A stretch of DNA of 64,000 nucleotides from Halostella salina (GTDB lineage Archaea; Halobacteriota; Halobacteria; Halobacteriales; Natronoarchaeaceae), in contig NZ_RCIH01000001.1 of the NCBI RefSeq assembly GCF_003675855.1, forward strand, positions 62,001 through 126,000. The letters are read 5' to 3'. The notes beneath the pieces were generated by a model, which saw nothing but the letters and a program-made list of their open reading frames with translations, was not told the DNA's origin and did not search any database. Shown here one piece after another: positions 26,596 through 36,159 of the stretch (position 1 is its first letter; each line of letters starts with the position of its first letter). Made by a program: the position numbers and the translations under genes.

Positions 26596-27723
26596 TCACT
26601 CCTCGCCGACGTCGACCCGCTCGTGGATGTGGCCCTCGCGCTCGCGCAGGTGTCGCGGCGACCGGTCGTTCGCGACGGCGAGGACCTCCGCGACGATGCT
26701 GTGGGCGATCTGGTACGGCGACCCGCCGCCCAGATCCAGCCCGATCGGCGTGTACAGCGACGCCAGGTCGCTCTCGTCGAACTCGCCGAACTCGTCGAGC
26801 ATCTCCTCGAACCGCTCGTTCGGTCCCATGAGCCCGACGTACGGCGCGTCCGACGCCAGCAGCGTCTCGACGGTGAGCCGGTCGTCGACGAAGTTGTGGG
26901 TCATCACGACCGCGTGGGTGCGGTCGTCGAGCGCCAGTTCCTCGCCGACCTGGCCGGGCGAGGTGGTCACCGTCCGGTCGGCCGCGGGGAACCGCTCGGC
27001 GATGTCGACGCCGCCGCGGAAGCCGACGACGGTGACGCGGAAGTCGTTTTTCGCCGCCAGTTCGGTGACCGGCCCGACGTCGTGCCCGGTGCCGAACACC
27101 ACCAGCTCCGACGGCGCGGCGAGCCCGTCGACGAACAGCTCTACGTCCGCGACGGTCACGGTGCCGGACCGACCCCGCTCGGCGAGGTCGGCGGCCGGGT
27201 CCGCGACGGACGGCCACCCCTCGGCCGGCGAGCCGTCCGGGCGTTCGAGCCGGTCCGTGTCGGGGTAGTAGTACGCCCGGTCGCCCCGCTGGAAGCCGTC
27301 CCGGTCCGCATCGAGGACGGTCACGACCGCCACGTCCCGCCCGTCCGCGAACGCGTCGACTGCCGGCCGGTACGTCGCGTCCAGCGGTTCGAGCAACACG
27401 TCGATGACGCCGTTGCAGCCGACGCCGAGGCCCCAGACGTCCTCCTCGTCGTCGTCCATCAGGTCGTAGGTGACGAGCTCCGGCCGGCCCGACTCGCGGA
27501 TGCGGTCGGCGGCCGAGCGGAGTTCGTGTTCGAGACAGCCGGCCGTGATCGACCCGACGCCGGTCCCGCCGGCGTCGAGGAGCATCTTCGCCCCCGGCCG
27601 GCGGTAGGCGTTGCCCTCGACGTCGACGATGGTCGCGAGCACGTCGGTGCCCTCGGCGTCGAGGCGGTCGGCGATCCGCTGTACCACTTCCGTCTCCGGC
27701 ACGCTCCAGTTGCTCTCGGACAT
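26596..27723 (-). CDS. XdhC/CoxI-family molybdenum cofactor maturation protein
   Basis: 375 aa. XdhC proteins bind molybdopterin, protect it and help insert the sulfurated form into molybdenum hydroxylases. Domains: an XdhC/CoxI N-terminal unit (LATIVDVEGNAYRRPGAKML, GSITAGCLEHEL) and a C-terminal Rossmann-like unit (LVVFGTGHDVGPV, then THNFVDDRLTVETLL). The conserved Cys is in ITAGCLEHE. It is the last gene of the leftward cox unit, one base after the DUF364 gene. A second XdhC relative at 30884-32041 carries extra metal-binding parts, so this one is probably the canonical maturation factor. Confidence 0.9.
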   Translation of the reverse strand: MSESNWSVPETEVVQRIADRLDAEGTDVLATIVDVEGNAYRRPGAKMLLDAGGTGVGSITAGCLEHELRSAADRIRESGRPELVTYDLMDDDEEDVWGLGVGCNGVIDVLLEPLDATYRPAVDAFADGRDVAVVTVLDADRDGFQRGDRAYYYPDTDRLERPDGSPAEGWPSVADPAADLAERGRSGTVTVADVELFVDGLAAPSELVVFGTGHDVGPVTELAAKNDFRVTVVGFRGGVDIAERFPAADRTVTTSPGQVGEELALDDRTHAVVMTHNFVDDRLTVETLLASDAPYVGLMGPNERFEEMLDEFGEFDESDLASLYTPIGLDLGGGSPYQIAHSIVAEVLAVANDRSPRHLREREGHIHERVDVGEE

Positions 27724-27724
27724 G

Positions 27725-28546
27725 TCAGGTTGTCTCCCGTAGTCGGATGGTCGATGGACGCTCCCGAGCCACGTACACCTTTCGGACGCCGCGGTCGTGG
27801 AGGTCGGTCCCGCAGTCCCCGTCGGCGACCGCCGTGCGGACCCGGTCGGGGTCGTCGACCCGCGCCCCGGCGACGACGTCGACCCCGGCGTCGAACAGCG
27901 GCTCCGGCAGGAGCGACGCCGTCGCGCCGACGAGGACGACCGTCGCGTCGTCGGGTGCCGCGTCGAGGTATCGCTCGATGCCGCCGTACACGAACGTCGA
28001 TCCGGTGACGAACACCACGTCGGCGTCGGCCATCGCCGCCCGGGCTTCCCCCGGCTCGAACGTCCGGACGGTGACGCCGTCGGGCGCGGTCACCTCGCCG
28101 ACCGGCTCCCGTTCTACGACCCGCACCGTCACGCCGTCGAACTTCCGGAACGCGGGGCGGAACAGCCCGACGGTGACGACCGTCTCGACGTCGTCGGCCA
28201 GCAGCGCCATCGGGTCGCCGGTCCGCCACCGGACGTGCGGGGCCGAGGCCGCGTTCAGCGTCGCGACGGCGGCCGCGCGTTCGAGGCGGCCGTGCGTCGC
28301 GGCGGCACCGTCGCCCGCTTCCGGCCCTCGAATTGGGGCCAGCAACGCGTCGACTGTCTCCCCGAGTGCGGTGGAGTCCGCTCCGCGCGGGCGGTGTGCG
28401 AGGCCGGCCAGCCGGTCCCCGTCCGGGCCGACGAGTTCGACCAGCACCGCCGCCCCGCCGACGGTCACGCGGTCGAGGCGGTGTCCGGCGAACGCGTCGC
28501 GCGCCCGGAGCGCGTCGTCGACCGCCCGTAGCAGCCGGTCGGTCAC
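27725..28546 (-). CDS. DUF4213/DUF364 heavy-metal-chelatase-like protein in the cox unit
   Basis: 273 aa. N-terminal alpha/beta part (about 1-100) matches the DUF4213 style and the C-terminal half the DUF364 Rossmann-like domain (VTVGLFRPAFRKF, DVVFVTGSTFVYGGIERYL, VVLVGATASLLPEPLF). The family is found with metal-cofactor genes and its biochemistry is unknown; a suggested role is metal or pterin handling. The GTG start at 28546 overlaps the upstream coxE-like stop as GTGA, so translation is likely coupled. Its inclusion in a cox unit is not something I recall being described, although I cannot check genome databases. Confidence 0.75.
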   Translation of the reverse strand: MTDRLLRAVDDALRARDAFAGHRLDRVTVGGAAVLVELVGPDGDRLAGLAHRPRGADSTALGETVDALLAPIRGPEAGDGAAATHGRLERAAAVATLNAASAPHVRWRTGDPMALLADDVETVVTVGLFRPAFRKFDGVTVRVVEREPVGEVTAPDGVTVRTFEPGEARAAMADADVVFVTGSTFVYGGIERYLDAAPDDATVVLVGATASLLPEPLFDAGVDVVAGARVDDPDRVRTAVADGDCGTDLHDRGVRKVYVARERPSTIRLRETT

Positions 28547-29925
28547 GGCGAGCCACCCCCGTCGGCCGCGCGCCGGCCGTCGTGTTCGTAGCCGACCGGC
28601 CCGGCGAGCCCGCGCGTCTCGATCTGGCGTGCTGCCTCGCCGAGGTCGGCCGCCTCGGCGAAGCCAAACAGCGCGTCGACGTAGGGGAGCACCGTCGCCA
28701 TCCCGCGCGAGGCCGGCTCGAACGCCGGCGAGACGGCAAGCGGGTTGAGCCAGACGACCGCGCTCGCCCGGTCGGCGAGCCAGGTGATCCCGGCGGAGAG
28801 ATCCGCCGAGTCGCCCACGTCCAGCCCGTCGCTGACGACGACGACCGCGGTCCGGCGGTCGACGGCGTAGGGTGCCGTCCGGCGGAGCGTCCCGAACGCG
28901 TGGCCGATCCGGGTGCCGCCGCCCCACTCGACGCCCGCCTCGCGGAGCGCCGCTGCCGGGTCGCCGTCGGCCCGCGCGAAGGCGTCGGTCGCCTCGACCA
29001 GATCCGTGTCGAAGAGGAACACCCGTGCGTCCAGCGCCCGCGTCGTGAGGCGCTCGGCGAGCGTCAGGAGCGCGCTCCTGTCTACCGTATCGAGGACGGA
29101 GCCGCTCACGTCGACGAGCAGGCAGCAGCGCAGTTCGCTCGCCCGCGCGTCGGTCCGCGGGAGGTCCATCGGCACGCCGCCAGTTGCGAGGCTCGCCCGG
29201 AGCGCGCCCCGGGCGTCGACGGCCGACCCCGCGGGGGACCGGCGGCGACGGCGGCCGGGCAGCGTCGCCAGCGCGTCGACGAAGCGGTCGACGGCCGCGC
29301 GGTCGCCGTCCGCGACCGACGGCGTCGCCGCGTCCACCGGCTCGCTCCCGCCGACGGCGCTGTACCGGCGCGCGTCCGCGCCGTCGGGGTCGGTCGCCCG
29401 GTCGCCGGACGCCCGGCGGCGCTCGGTCGGGATCCGGACCTCGACGGTGCCGTCCCCCTCGCCGTCAAGATCCGGCGGGTCGGCGTCGTCGAGGGTGTCG
29501 GCCTCGCCGTCGCCGTCGTCGGTCGCCCCGGTGGCGTCCGGCCCGTCGCCGTCGTCGCCCGACGCTTCCGGGCCGTCAGACGCGGTGGCAATCCGGTCGA
29601 TCCCGCCCCGGAGCCGCTGCCAGAACTCGGGGAACGCCTCGTCGAACGCCGCGGCGTCGCCCGCCTCGGCGACGAGGCTCGCGCGGAGCGCCGCCTCGAC
29701 GCGGTCCCGGTCGTCCAGCCCGACCGCCGCGAGCGCCCGGGCGGCGTCCTGCGCCGCCGCGGCGTGGACGCTCGCCCCGTCCGCCCGCAGGTCCCGGACC
29801 AGCCGAAACAGCTCCACGAGGACGTGCTTCCGGGCGGCACGGAAGTCCGGGGCGCTCCCTGTCGTGCCGTACTCGTCGATGCCAGCGCCGCGGCCGTCGC
29901 CGTCCGGACCCCCGTTCCCCCCCAT
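28543..29925 (-). CDS. coxE: CoxE-like von Willebrand factor A domain protein
   Basis: 460 aa. The C-terminal vWA domain has the metal-ion (MIDAS) site DVSGSVLDT (Asp272, Ser274, Ser276) and GGGTRIGHAF and VSDGLDVGD further on, as in CoxE-type proteins that work with a MoxR/CoxD ATPase to assemble the copper-sulfur-molybdenum site of CO dehydrogenase. A long acidic disordered linker (about 118-160) precedes it. A GTG at 29931 overlapping the upstream stop is an alternative start. The next gene overlaps its stop, so coxD-coxE-DUF364 are probably translated together. It is cytosolic; direct membrane contact is not predicted. Confidence 0.87.
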   Translation of the reverse strand: MGGNGGPDGDGRGAGIDEYGTTGSAPDFRAARKHVLVELFRLVRDLRADGASVHAAAAQDAARALAAVGLDDRDRVEAALRASLVAEAGDAAAFDEAFPEFWQRLRGGIDRIATASDGPEASGDDGDGPDATGATDDGDGEADTLDDADPPDLDGEGDGTVEVRIPTERRRASGDRATDPDGADARRYSAVGGSEPVDAATPSVADGDRAAVDRFVDALATLPGRRRRRSPAGSAVDARGALRASLATGGVPMDLPRTDARASELRCCLLVDVSGSVLDTVDRSALLTLAERLTTRALDARVFLFDTDLVEATDAFARADGDPAAALREAGVEWGGGTRIGHAFGTLRRTAPYAVDRRTAVVVVSDGLDVGDSADLSAGITWLADRASAVVWLNPLAVSPAFEPASRGMATVLPYVDALFGFAEAADLGEAARQIETRGLAGPVGYEHDGRRAADGGGSP

Positions 29926-29927
29926 GG

Positions 29928-30887
29928 TCACTCGACCCGGTCGGTCGCCGCGACCGCGGCCTCGTGCAGTCGGTTCAGTAGCTCGTCGTCGACGCCGGTC
30001 ACGTCCTCGGCCTCCTTCAGCAGGCAGCCGAGGGTGCGTTCGATCTCGCCCGGCGACAGCGGCTCGTCGCGCTCCTCGCGGCGGAGCCGCGCGACGGCCT
30101 GCGCCCAGTCCAGCGTCTCCGCGACGCCCGGCTGCTTGAGAAAGGACTCCTCGCGCAGTTCCGCGACGACGGCGCACACCTCGGCCGCGACGGCGGCGTC
30201 CAGTTCGGGCACCTTCCGGCGGACGATCTCGTACTCGGTTTCGAAGCTCGGCGGCTCGACGTGGAGGTAGAGACAGCGCCGCTTCAGCGCGTCGCTCAGC
30301 CCCCGCGTCCGGTTCGACGTGAGCACGACGACCGGCGGCTGGTCGGCGCTCACGGTGCCGTACTCCGGGATCGACACCTGGAAGTCCGACAGCACCTCCA
30401 GCAGGAACGCCTCGAACGCCTCGTCGGCGCGGTCGATCTCGTCGATGAGCAGGACCGGCGGCCGGTCGCCGTCGGTTCGGAGCGCGCGCAGCAGCGGCCG
30501 TTCGAGCAGGTACTCCTCGTCGAACACCGACGCCTCCCCGGGACTCCCGCCCCGACCGCCGCCACCCGCCACCGCGCCCTCGTCGCCCTGCACGGCCAGC
30601 AGCTGCTTCGTGTAGTTCCACTCGTACAGCGCGTTCTCGGCTGTCAGCCCCTCGTAACACTGCAGCCGGATCAGCTCCGTGTCGAACGCCGCCGCGAGCG
30701 TCTTGCCCAGTTCGGTCTTCCCGCTGCCGGGCGGTCCCTCGACGAGCAACGGCTGACCCAGTTGCAGGGCGAGCGCGACGGTCGTCACGGTGCGGTCGTC
30801 GGCGACGTAGTCGGTCCGGTCGAACCGCTCCCGGAGGTCGGCCTCCGTCACCGCGTCGAACGCCCCGGCCGCCCCCTGCTCGCTCAC
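29928..30887 (-). CDS. coxD: MoxR/CoxD-family AAA+ ATPase
   Basis: 319 aa. Walker A GPPGSGKT (51-58), Walker B LLIDEID (Asp149, Glu150), sensor 1 region VVLTSNRTR and the arginine-finger region RRCLYLHVEPPS follow the MoxR/CoxD scheme. In bacterial systems CoxD is needed to insert copper and sulfur in CO dehydrogenase. A glycine-rich insertion (about residues 105-117, including AVAGGGGRGG) lies in the ATPase core. It overlaps the XdhC/YHS gene upstream and lies next to coxE, its expected partner. Confidence 0.9.
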   Translation of the reverse strand: MSEQGAAGAFDAVTEADLRERFDRTDYVADDRTVTTVALALQLGQPLLVEGPPGSGKTELGKTLAAAFDTELIRLQCYEGLTAENALYEWNYTKQLLAVQGDEGAVAGGGGRGGSPGEASVFDEEYLLERPLLRALRTDGDRPPVLLIDEIDRADEAFEAFLLEVLSDFQVSIPEYGTVSADQPPVVVLTSNRTRGLSDALKRRCLYLHVEPPSFETEYEIVRRKVPELDAAVAAEVCAVVAELREESFLKQPGVAETLDWAQAVARLRREERDEPLSPGEIERTLGCLLKEAEDVTGVDDELLNRLHEAAVAATDRVE

Positions 30888-32041
30888 GGCTCCACCTCCG
30901 CGACGTACTCCGCCGGCTCGGACTCGAACGAGTCGGCACAGCCGTGACAGCAGAAGTGGTACGTCTCCCCCCCGTACTCGACGCTCGCCGCGGCGTCGTC
31001 GGGGTCGACCGTCATCCCGCAGACGGGATCGACGGCCGCGTCGGAGCCGTCCGCGTCGGTCTCGTCGCCCTCGTGGCCGTCGTCGCCGTGGTCGTGGCCG
31101 CCGCCGTCGCTGTGGTCGTGGCCACTGTGGTCGTCGTGATCATGGCCGCCGTGGTCGGCGGCGGCGTCCGCGTCCTCGCTCGCCGCGGCGTCGTCGTCCA
31201 CGCTCCCACGCGAGCGCACGTCGACGACCTCCGCGAGCAGGCTGGCGGCGAGTTCGGCCGGCGTGTGCGCGTCGATGTCGACGCCGGCCGGGTTCGTGAC
31301 GGCCGATCGAATCCCCTCGGGGTCGCGGTCGAGCAGCCCGGCGGCGCGCTCGACCTCCTCGGTGGCCCGTTCGTCGCTGGCGACCAGCCCGACGTACGGC
31401 GCGTCCGCGAGGACTCCGGCGGCGACCCCCCGGGCGTCGTACCCGCCCATCGAGGCGACGACGACGACCGGCGACCGGCCGACTGCATCGGCGATCTCGG
31501 ACGGCTCGACCGTGGCGAGGACGTTCGTGCCCGCGGGTACGTCCGGCTCGGCGTCCCCGTCCGCAACCACGAGCGTCACGTCGACCGCCAGTTCGTCGGC
31601 CATGCGGGCGAGCGACCGCGCGACCGGCGAGTCGCCGACGACGACCAGTTCGGTCCGGGCGACCGGTTCGAGGAATATCTCCAGCACGCCGTCGCTGTGA
31701 CACCGCATGGGGAACGCGTCGAGGCCCGGCCGGTCGACGGTCGCCGGGTCCGGCGCGATCCCGATCAGGCGCGGCTCGCCCGCCGCGATCGCCTCGCGGG
31801 CCTCCTCGGCCACGACCGACTGGGCGCAGGACACCCCGCCGACCCAGCCGTGCAGTTCGCCGTCCTGCGTCACGACCGCTCGGTCGCCGACGTTGGCCGA
31901 CACCGGCGGCTCGCGCCGGACGACGGTCGCGCGGGCGTACGGCTCCCCGCGTGTCTGCAGTTCGTCCTCCAGTGCCGATACGTCCCCGTCGTCCAGCCCG
32001 CTCCCGCGGGGCGCGTCGTGTGCTGTCTCGTCGTGTGGCAT
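30884..32041 (-). CDS. XdhC-like protein fused to a histidine-rich linker and a YHS metal site
   Basis: 385 aa in three parts. Residues about 25-275 are XdhC-like (ATVVRREPPVSANVGDRAVV, GGVSCAQSVV, then PVVVVASMGGYDARGV). Residues 297-323 form a dense His/Asp/Gly stretch containing repeated GHDH and DHSGHDH. Residues 336-383 are a YHS/TRASH-type metal site (DPVCGMTVDPDDA, HFCCHGCADSF) with Cys341, Cys364, Cys365 and Cys368, a pattern that binds soft metals such as copper. In the cox unit it lies between coxL and coxD, so a role in metal delivery or pterin handling for CO dehydrogenase is plausible. It could alternatively be a metal buffer. Cytosolic; no signal peptide is seen. Confidence 0.87.
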   Translation of the reverse strand: MPHDETAHDAPRGSGLDDGDVSALEDELQTRGEPYARATVVRREPPVSANVGDRAVVTQDGELHGWVGGVSCAQSVVAEEAREAIAAGEPRLIGIAPDPATVDRPGLDAFPMRCHSDGVLEIFLEPVARTELVVVGDSPVARSLARMADELAVDVTLVVADGDAEPDVPAGTNVLATVEPSEIADAVGRSPVVVVASMGGYDARGVAAGVLADAPYVGLVASDERATEEVERAAGLLDRDPEGIRSAVTNPAGVDIDAHTPAELAASLLAEVVDVRSRGSVDDDAAASEDADAAADHGGHDHDDHSGHDHSDGGGHDHGDDGHEGDETDADGSDAAVDPVCGMTVDPDDAAASVEYGGETYHFCCHGCADSFESEPAEYVAEVEP

Positions 32042-32099
32042 CGTGTGGTGTGAGCGTCGCCGGGGCGGGCGGTCCGTCCCGGCAGTCGGCGCGGTGCGG

Positions 32100-34598
32100 T
32101 CAGTCGTCGGCCGGTTCCCCGTCGTCCTCGACGCTGAACTCGACGTTCCGGACGGGCTGGTGGCTCAGCCCGACCTCGTCCAGTTTCTCCCAGACCACGT
32201 CGGGCGTCATCGGCATCTCGACGTGGCTGACGCCCTCGTGGGACATCGCGTCGACGACGGCGTTGACGATCGCCGGCGGCGAGCCGACGGTCGGCGACTC
32301 GCCGACGCCCTTCGCCCCGATCGGATGGTGGGGCGACGGCGTGACGGTGTGGCCCGTCTCGAAGTTGGGGATCTCGTTTGCGGTCGGCAGCAGGTAGTTC
32401 ATGAAGTCGCCGCCCGTGACGTTGCCGTTGTCGTCGTAGGTGACGTGCTCCATGAGCGCCGTCCCGATCCCCTGTGCGAGGCCGCCGTGGATCTGCCCCT
32501 CGATGATCATGGGGTTGATCCGGTTGCCGCAGTCGTCGACGGCGACGAACTTCTCGAACTCGATCTCGCCGGTCTCGCGGTCGATCTCGACGATCACGAT
32601 GTACGACCCGAACGGGTACGTCATCTCCGGCGGGTCGTAGTAGTTCACCGCCTCGAGCCCCGGCTCCTCGCCGCCGGGGTGGTTCATGTACGCGCCGGCC
32701 GCGATCTCGGTGATGGTGATCGAGCGGTCGGGCGCGCCGGCGACGTGGAACTCGCCGGACTCGCGGTCCCACTCGATGTCCTCCTCGGCGGCCTCCAGCT
32801 CGTTGGCCGCGATGGACTTGGCCTTGTCGCGGACCTTCCGCGCCGCGACGGCGGCGGCCGCGCCGGCGACCGGCGTCGACCGGGAGCCGTAGGTGCCCAG
32901 TCCGTATGGCTCCGTGTCGGTGTCGCCGTGCTCGACGACGATGTCGTCGACGTCCATGCCGAGCTCCTCGGCGACGATCTGGGCGAACGTCGTCTCGTGA
33001 CCCTGCCCCTGCGTCTGGACGCCGATGCGCAGGACTGCGTTGCCGGTCGGGTTCACGCGCAGGTCCGCGGAGTCGAACATCTCGATGCCGGCGATGTCGC
33101 ACTGCTTGCCGGGGCCGGCCCCGACGACCTCGGTGAAGGAGGAGATGCCGATGCCCAGCAGCTTGTCGGCGTCCTCCTCCAGCCGGCGCTGTTGCTCCTC
33201 GCGGTAGTGCTCGTAGTCGGCCATCTCCAGGGCCTTGTCGAGCGCCTTCTCGTAGTCCCCGGAGTCGTAGTTCCACCCCGTCGCGGACTCGTAGGGGAAC
33301 GCGTCCGACGGGATGAAGTTCTTCCGCCGGATCTCCGCCGGGTCCATGTCGAGTTCGTCGGCGAGCACCTTCACCATGCGCTCGATGAGGTACACCGCCT
33401 CCGTCACGCGGAACGAACACCGATACGCGACGCCGCCGGGGGCGGTGTTGGTGTACACCCCCGTCAGCGAGCCGTACGCCGCCTCGATGTCGTACGACCC
33501 GGTGAAGATGTTGAAGAAGCCCGCCGGGAACTTCGAGGGCTGGGCCGCCGCGTTGTACGCGCCGTGGTTGGCGAGCACGTCGACTTTGACGCCCTCGATC
33601 ACGCCGTCCTCGGTGGCGGCGAGTTCGCCCGTCATGTCGTAGTCGCGGGCGAACCCGGTCGTCTGGATGTTCTCCGAGCGCTCCTCGATCCACTTGACCG
33701 GCTCCTCCAGCACGTACGACGCCGCCGCGGCGACGACGTAGCCGGGGTAGATCGGCACCTTGTTGCCGAAGCCGCCCCCCACGTCCGGGCTGACGATCCG
33801 GACCTTGTGCTCGGGGATGCCCGACACCTGCGAGAACAGGGTGCGGTGGGCGTGGGGTGCCTGCGAGGTCATGTGGACCGTCATCTTGTCCTTGCCGGGG
33901 TCCCAGTCGGCGACCGCGCCGCAGGTCTCGATCGGCGCGGGGTGGAGCCGCTGGTACAGCATGTCCTCCTCGACGGTCACGTCGGCCTCGTCGAACACCT
34001 GCTCGGTCTGCTCCTTCTCGCCGGTTTCCCAGTCGAAGATGTGGTTGTCCTCCTGGTCTTCCAGTTCGTCGCGGACCAGCGGCGCGTCGTCTTCGAGCGC
34101 CTCCTCGGCGTCGACGACCGGGTCGAGCACGTCGTACTCGACCTCGACCTTCTGCGCGCCGTCCTTCGCGGCGTAGCGGTCCTCGGCGATGACGGCCGCG
34201 ACCTCCTGTGACTGGAACTTCACCTTGTCCCGGACGAGCACGTCCTGCGTGTCGTCCATCAGCGTCGGCATCGTCGCCAGGTCGTGAGCCAGCAGGTCCT
34301 CCGCCGTGAGCACGGCGACGACCTCGTCCATCGCCTCGGCCCGGGAGCCGTCTATCTCCTCGATCCGGGCGTGAGCGTGCGGACTCCGGACGATCTCGCA
34401 GTGGAGCATCCCCGGTTTCTTGATGTCGTCGACGTAGTTGCCCCGGCCGGTGATGAAGCGCTTGTCCTCCTTGCGGCTCACCTCCTCGCCCATGCCGCCG
34501 CGGCCGTGGCCGCAGTGTTTCTCCGGTTCGGGGCCGTCGTCGTCCGGGTGCTGGTACTCCGTGTCGGCGTCGGGTGCGTTTTCGCGGTCGGAACTCAC
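32100..34598 (-). CDS. coxL: Form I aerobic carbon monoxide dehydrogenase, large (molybdenum) subunit
   Basis: 832 aa catalytic subunit that oxidises CO to CO2 at a Cu-S-Mo centre bound to molybdopterin cytosine dinucleotide. The form I active-site loop AYRCSFR is present at 391-397, with Cys394 as the copper ligand; form II homologues have AYRGAGR here. Other family features are VGGGFGNK (273-280), [10 protein letters not shown] (531-540) and catalytic Glu767 in GAKGVGES. The N-terminus is about 30 residues longer and very acidic, and carries CGHGRGG. It overlaps coxS by four bases, so the chain S-L is translationally coupled. Electrons leave through coxS and coxM. Located in the cytosol, likely held at the membrane by CoxG. 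Confidence 0.96.
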   Translation of the reverse strand: MSSDRENAPDADTEYQHPDDDGPEPEKHCGHGRGGMGEEVSRKEDKRFITGRGNYVDDIKKPGMLHCEIVRSPHAHARIEEIDGSRAEAMDEVVAVLTAEDLLAHDLATMPTLMDDTQDVLVRDKVKFQSQEVAAVIAEDRYAAKDGAQKVEVEYDVLDPVVDAEEALEDDAPLVRDELEDQEDNHIFDWETGEKEQTEQVFDEADVTVEEDMLYQRLHPAPIETCGAVADWDPGKDKMTVHMTSQAPHAHRTLFSQVSGIPEHKVRIVSPDVGGGFGNKVPIYPGYVVAAAASYVLEEPVKWIEERSENIQTTGFARDYDMTGELAATEDGVIEGVKVDVLANHGAYNAAAQPSKFPAGFFNIFTGSYDIEAAYGSLTGVYTNTAPGGVAYRCSFRVTEAVYLIERMVKVLADELDMDPAEIRRKNFIPSDAFPYESATGWNYDSGDYEKALDKALEMADYEHYREEQQRRLEEDADKLLGIGISSFTEVVGAGPGKQCDIAGIEMFDSADLRVNPTGNAVLRIGVQTQGQGHETTFAQIVAEELGMDVDDIVVEHGDTDTEPYGLGTYGSRSTPVAGAAAAVAARKVRDKAKSIAANELEAAEEDIEWDRESGEFHVAGAPDRSITITEIAAGAYMNHPGGEEPGLEAVNYYDPPEMTYPFGSYIVIVEIDRETGEIEFEKFVAVDDCGNRINPMIIEGQIHGGLAQGIGTALMEHVTYDDNGNVTGGDFMNYLLPTANEIPNFETGHTVTPSPHHPIGAKGVGESPTVGSPPAIVNAVVDAMSHEGVSHVEMPMTPDVVWEKLDEVGLSHQPVRNVEFSVEDDGEPADD

Positions 34599-35275
34599 TG
34601 GTCGTCACCTCCGAGGTGGTCGCGGTCGAACTGGTCGTCGAACGACTCCCGGTCGCCGTCGGGACCGCCACAGCAGTCCTCCAGCCCGCAGAACGTGTCG
34701 GCGTCGCCTGCCGTGGCGAACTCGGCGTCCGTGTCGTCGCCAGCCGTCGCACCGCCGTCGGCGGCCGCCGTCCCGCCGTCCGTCGCGGCACGGGCGTCGA
34801 GCTCGTCGGCCGCGTACTCGATCGATCGGACGATGTTCTGGTAGCCCGTACACCGACAGAGGTTGCCGCTTATCGCCTCGCGGATCTCGTCCTCGACGGG
34901 GTCGGGGTTCTCGTCCAGCAGCGCCTTGCCGGCCATGAGCATCCCCGGGGTGCAGTAGCCACACTGCAGGCCGTGCTCCTCGCGGAACCCCTCCTGTAGC
35001 GGGTGGAGGCCGTCGGACGCGGGCAGGTCCTCCATCCCCTCGACGGTGAGGATCTCCGCGCCGTCGGCCTGCGTCGCGAACATCAGGCAGGACTTGATCG
35101 GTTCGCCGTCCTTCAGCACGGTGCAGGCCCCGCAGTTGCCGGTGTCACAGCCGATGTGCGTGCCCGTCAGGTCCAGGTCCTCGCGGATCGCGTGGACGAG
35201 GAGCCGCCGCGGCTCCACTGCCACCGTGTGCTCGGTGCCGTTTACCGTCAGCGTGATCTCCGTTTCGTCGGTCAC
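34595..35275 (-). CDS. coxS: Aerobic CO dehydrogenase small subunit (two 2Fe-2S), with extra cysteine tail
   Basis: 226 aa. Cluster ligands of the plant-type domain are Cys43, Cys48, Cys51 and Cys63 ([12 protein letters not shown]); the helical domain has Cys105, Cys108, Cys140 and Cys142 ([15 protein letters not shown]). The family is normally about 155-165 residues, and this one continues for about 66 more: a low-complexity Gly/Ala/Asp linker followed by [11 protein letters not shown], holding three cysteines (Cys196, Cys201, Cys202), and an acidic end. The tail could bind a metal or partner. It sits between coxM and coxL in overlapping order. Confidence 0.95.
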   Translation of the reverse strand: MTDETEITLTVNGTEHTVAVEPRRLLVHAIREDLDLTGTHIGCDTGNCGACTVLKDGEPIKSCLMFATQADGAEILTVEGMEDLPASDGLHPLQEGFREEHGLQCGYCTPGMLMAGKALLDENPDPVEDEIREAISGNLCRCTGYQNIVRSIEYAADELDARAATDGGTAAADGGATAGDDTDAEFATAGDADTFCGLEDCCGGPDGDRESFDDQFDRDHLGGDDQ

Positions 35276-36159
35276 TGTGTAACCCTCCGTTTGACCGTCC
35301 CGGCGCGCTCGGCGGCGTCGCCCAGCGCGCGCTGTGTGAGGACGTTCACCATCCGTTCCTTGTACGCCGCGCCGCCGTGCTCGTCGGACTCGGGGTTGGA
35401 CTGCTCGCTCGCCAGCTCCCCGGCCTCCTCGAACAGGTCGGCGCTGGGGCGCTCGCCTTCGAGCAGGTCCTCGGCGTCGGTCGCGCGGGCGTTCGTGATG
35501 TCGACCGCCGTCATCCCGATCCCGGCCGTCTCGATGACGCCGTCGTCGTCCATGACGAGCCGTGCGCCGACGCCGGCCATCGCGTAGTCGCCGGTCTTGC
35601 GCTTCAGCTTGTGGTACGCGCTGCCCTCGTTCGGCTCCGGCGTCGGGACGCGCACCTCCGTGATCAGTTCGTCCTCCGACAGCGTCGTGTCGTACGGCAG
35701 GAGGAAGAACTCGTCGGCCGGGATCGTCCGGTCGCCGTCCGGCCCGTGGGCGACGACCTCGCCCTCGTGGGCCAGCAGGACGCTCCCCCAGTCGCCCTTC
35801 GGGTCGGCCTGCGCGACGGAGCCGACGACCGTCCCGCGGTTGCGGATCTGCGGGTCCGCGACGAGCGGCGCGGTGTCGGCGAAGCTGCCGTAGCGCTCGG
35901 CTATCAGGTCGGACTCCTCCACGTCGGCGTGGCGCGCGAGCGCCCCGAGCTTGAGGTAGCCGTCGTCCTCGTGGAGGTAGTCGAGCGAGTCGATGCCGTT
36001 GATGTCGACGACGACGTCGGGGTTCGCCAGCCGGAACCGGAGCATCGGCACGAGGCTCTGGCCGCCGGCGAGGATCGTCGGGTCGTCCAGGCTCTCCAGC
36101 AGGCTCGTCGCCTCCCCGACCGTCGACGGTTCGTAATGTTCGAACGGTGCGGATTTCAT
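35272..36159 (-). CDS. coxM: Aerobic CO dehydrogenase medium (FAD) subunit
   Basis: 295 aa flavoprotein subunit that takes electrons from CoxS and passes them to the respiratory chain. FAD-binding motifs [18 protein letters not shown] (from residue 32) and [11 protein letters not shown] are those of the CoxM/xanthine dehydrogenase FAD family. Length is normal. The start ATG at 36159 is the same position as the last base of the coxG stop codon (ATGA-type overlap), and its own stop overlaps the coxS start. It forms the L-S-M core enzyme. Confidence 0.95.
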   Translation of the reverse strand: MKSAPFEHYEPSTVGEATSLLESLDDPTILAGGQSLVPMLRFRLANPDVVVDINGIDSLDYLHEDDGYLKLGALARHADVEESDLIAERYGSFADTAPLVADPQIRNRGTVVGSVAQADPKGDWGSVLLAHEGEVVAHGPDGDRTIPADEFFLLPYDTTLSEDELITEVRVPTPEPNEGSAYHKLKRKTGDYAMAGVGARLVMDDDGVIETAGIGMTAVDITNARATDAEDLLEGERPSADLFEEAGELASEQSNPESDEHGGAAYKERMVNVLTQRALGDAAERAGTVKRRVTQ

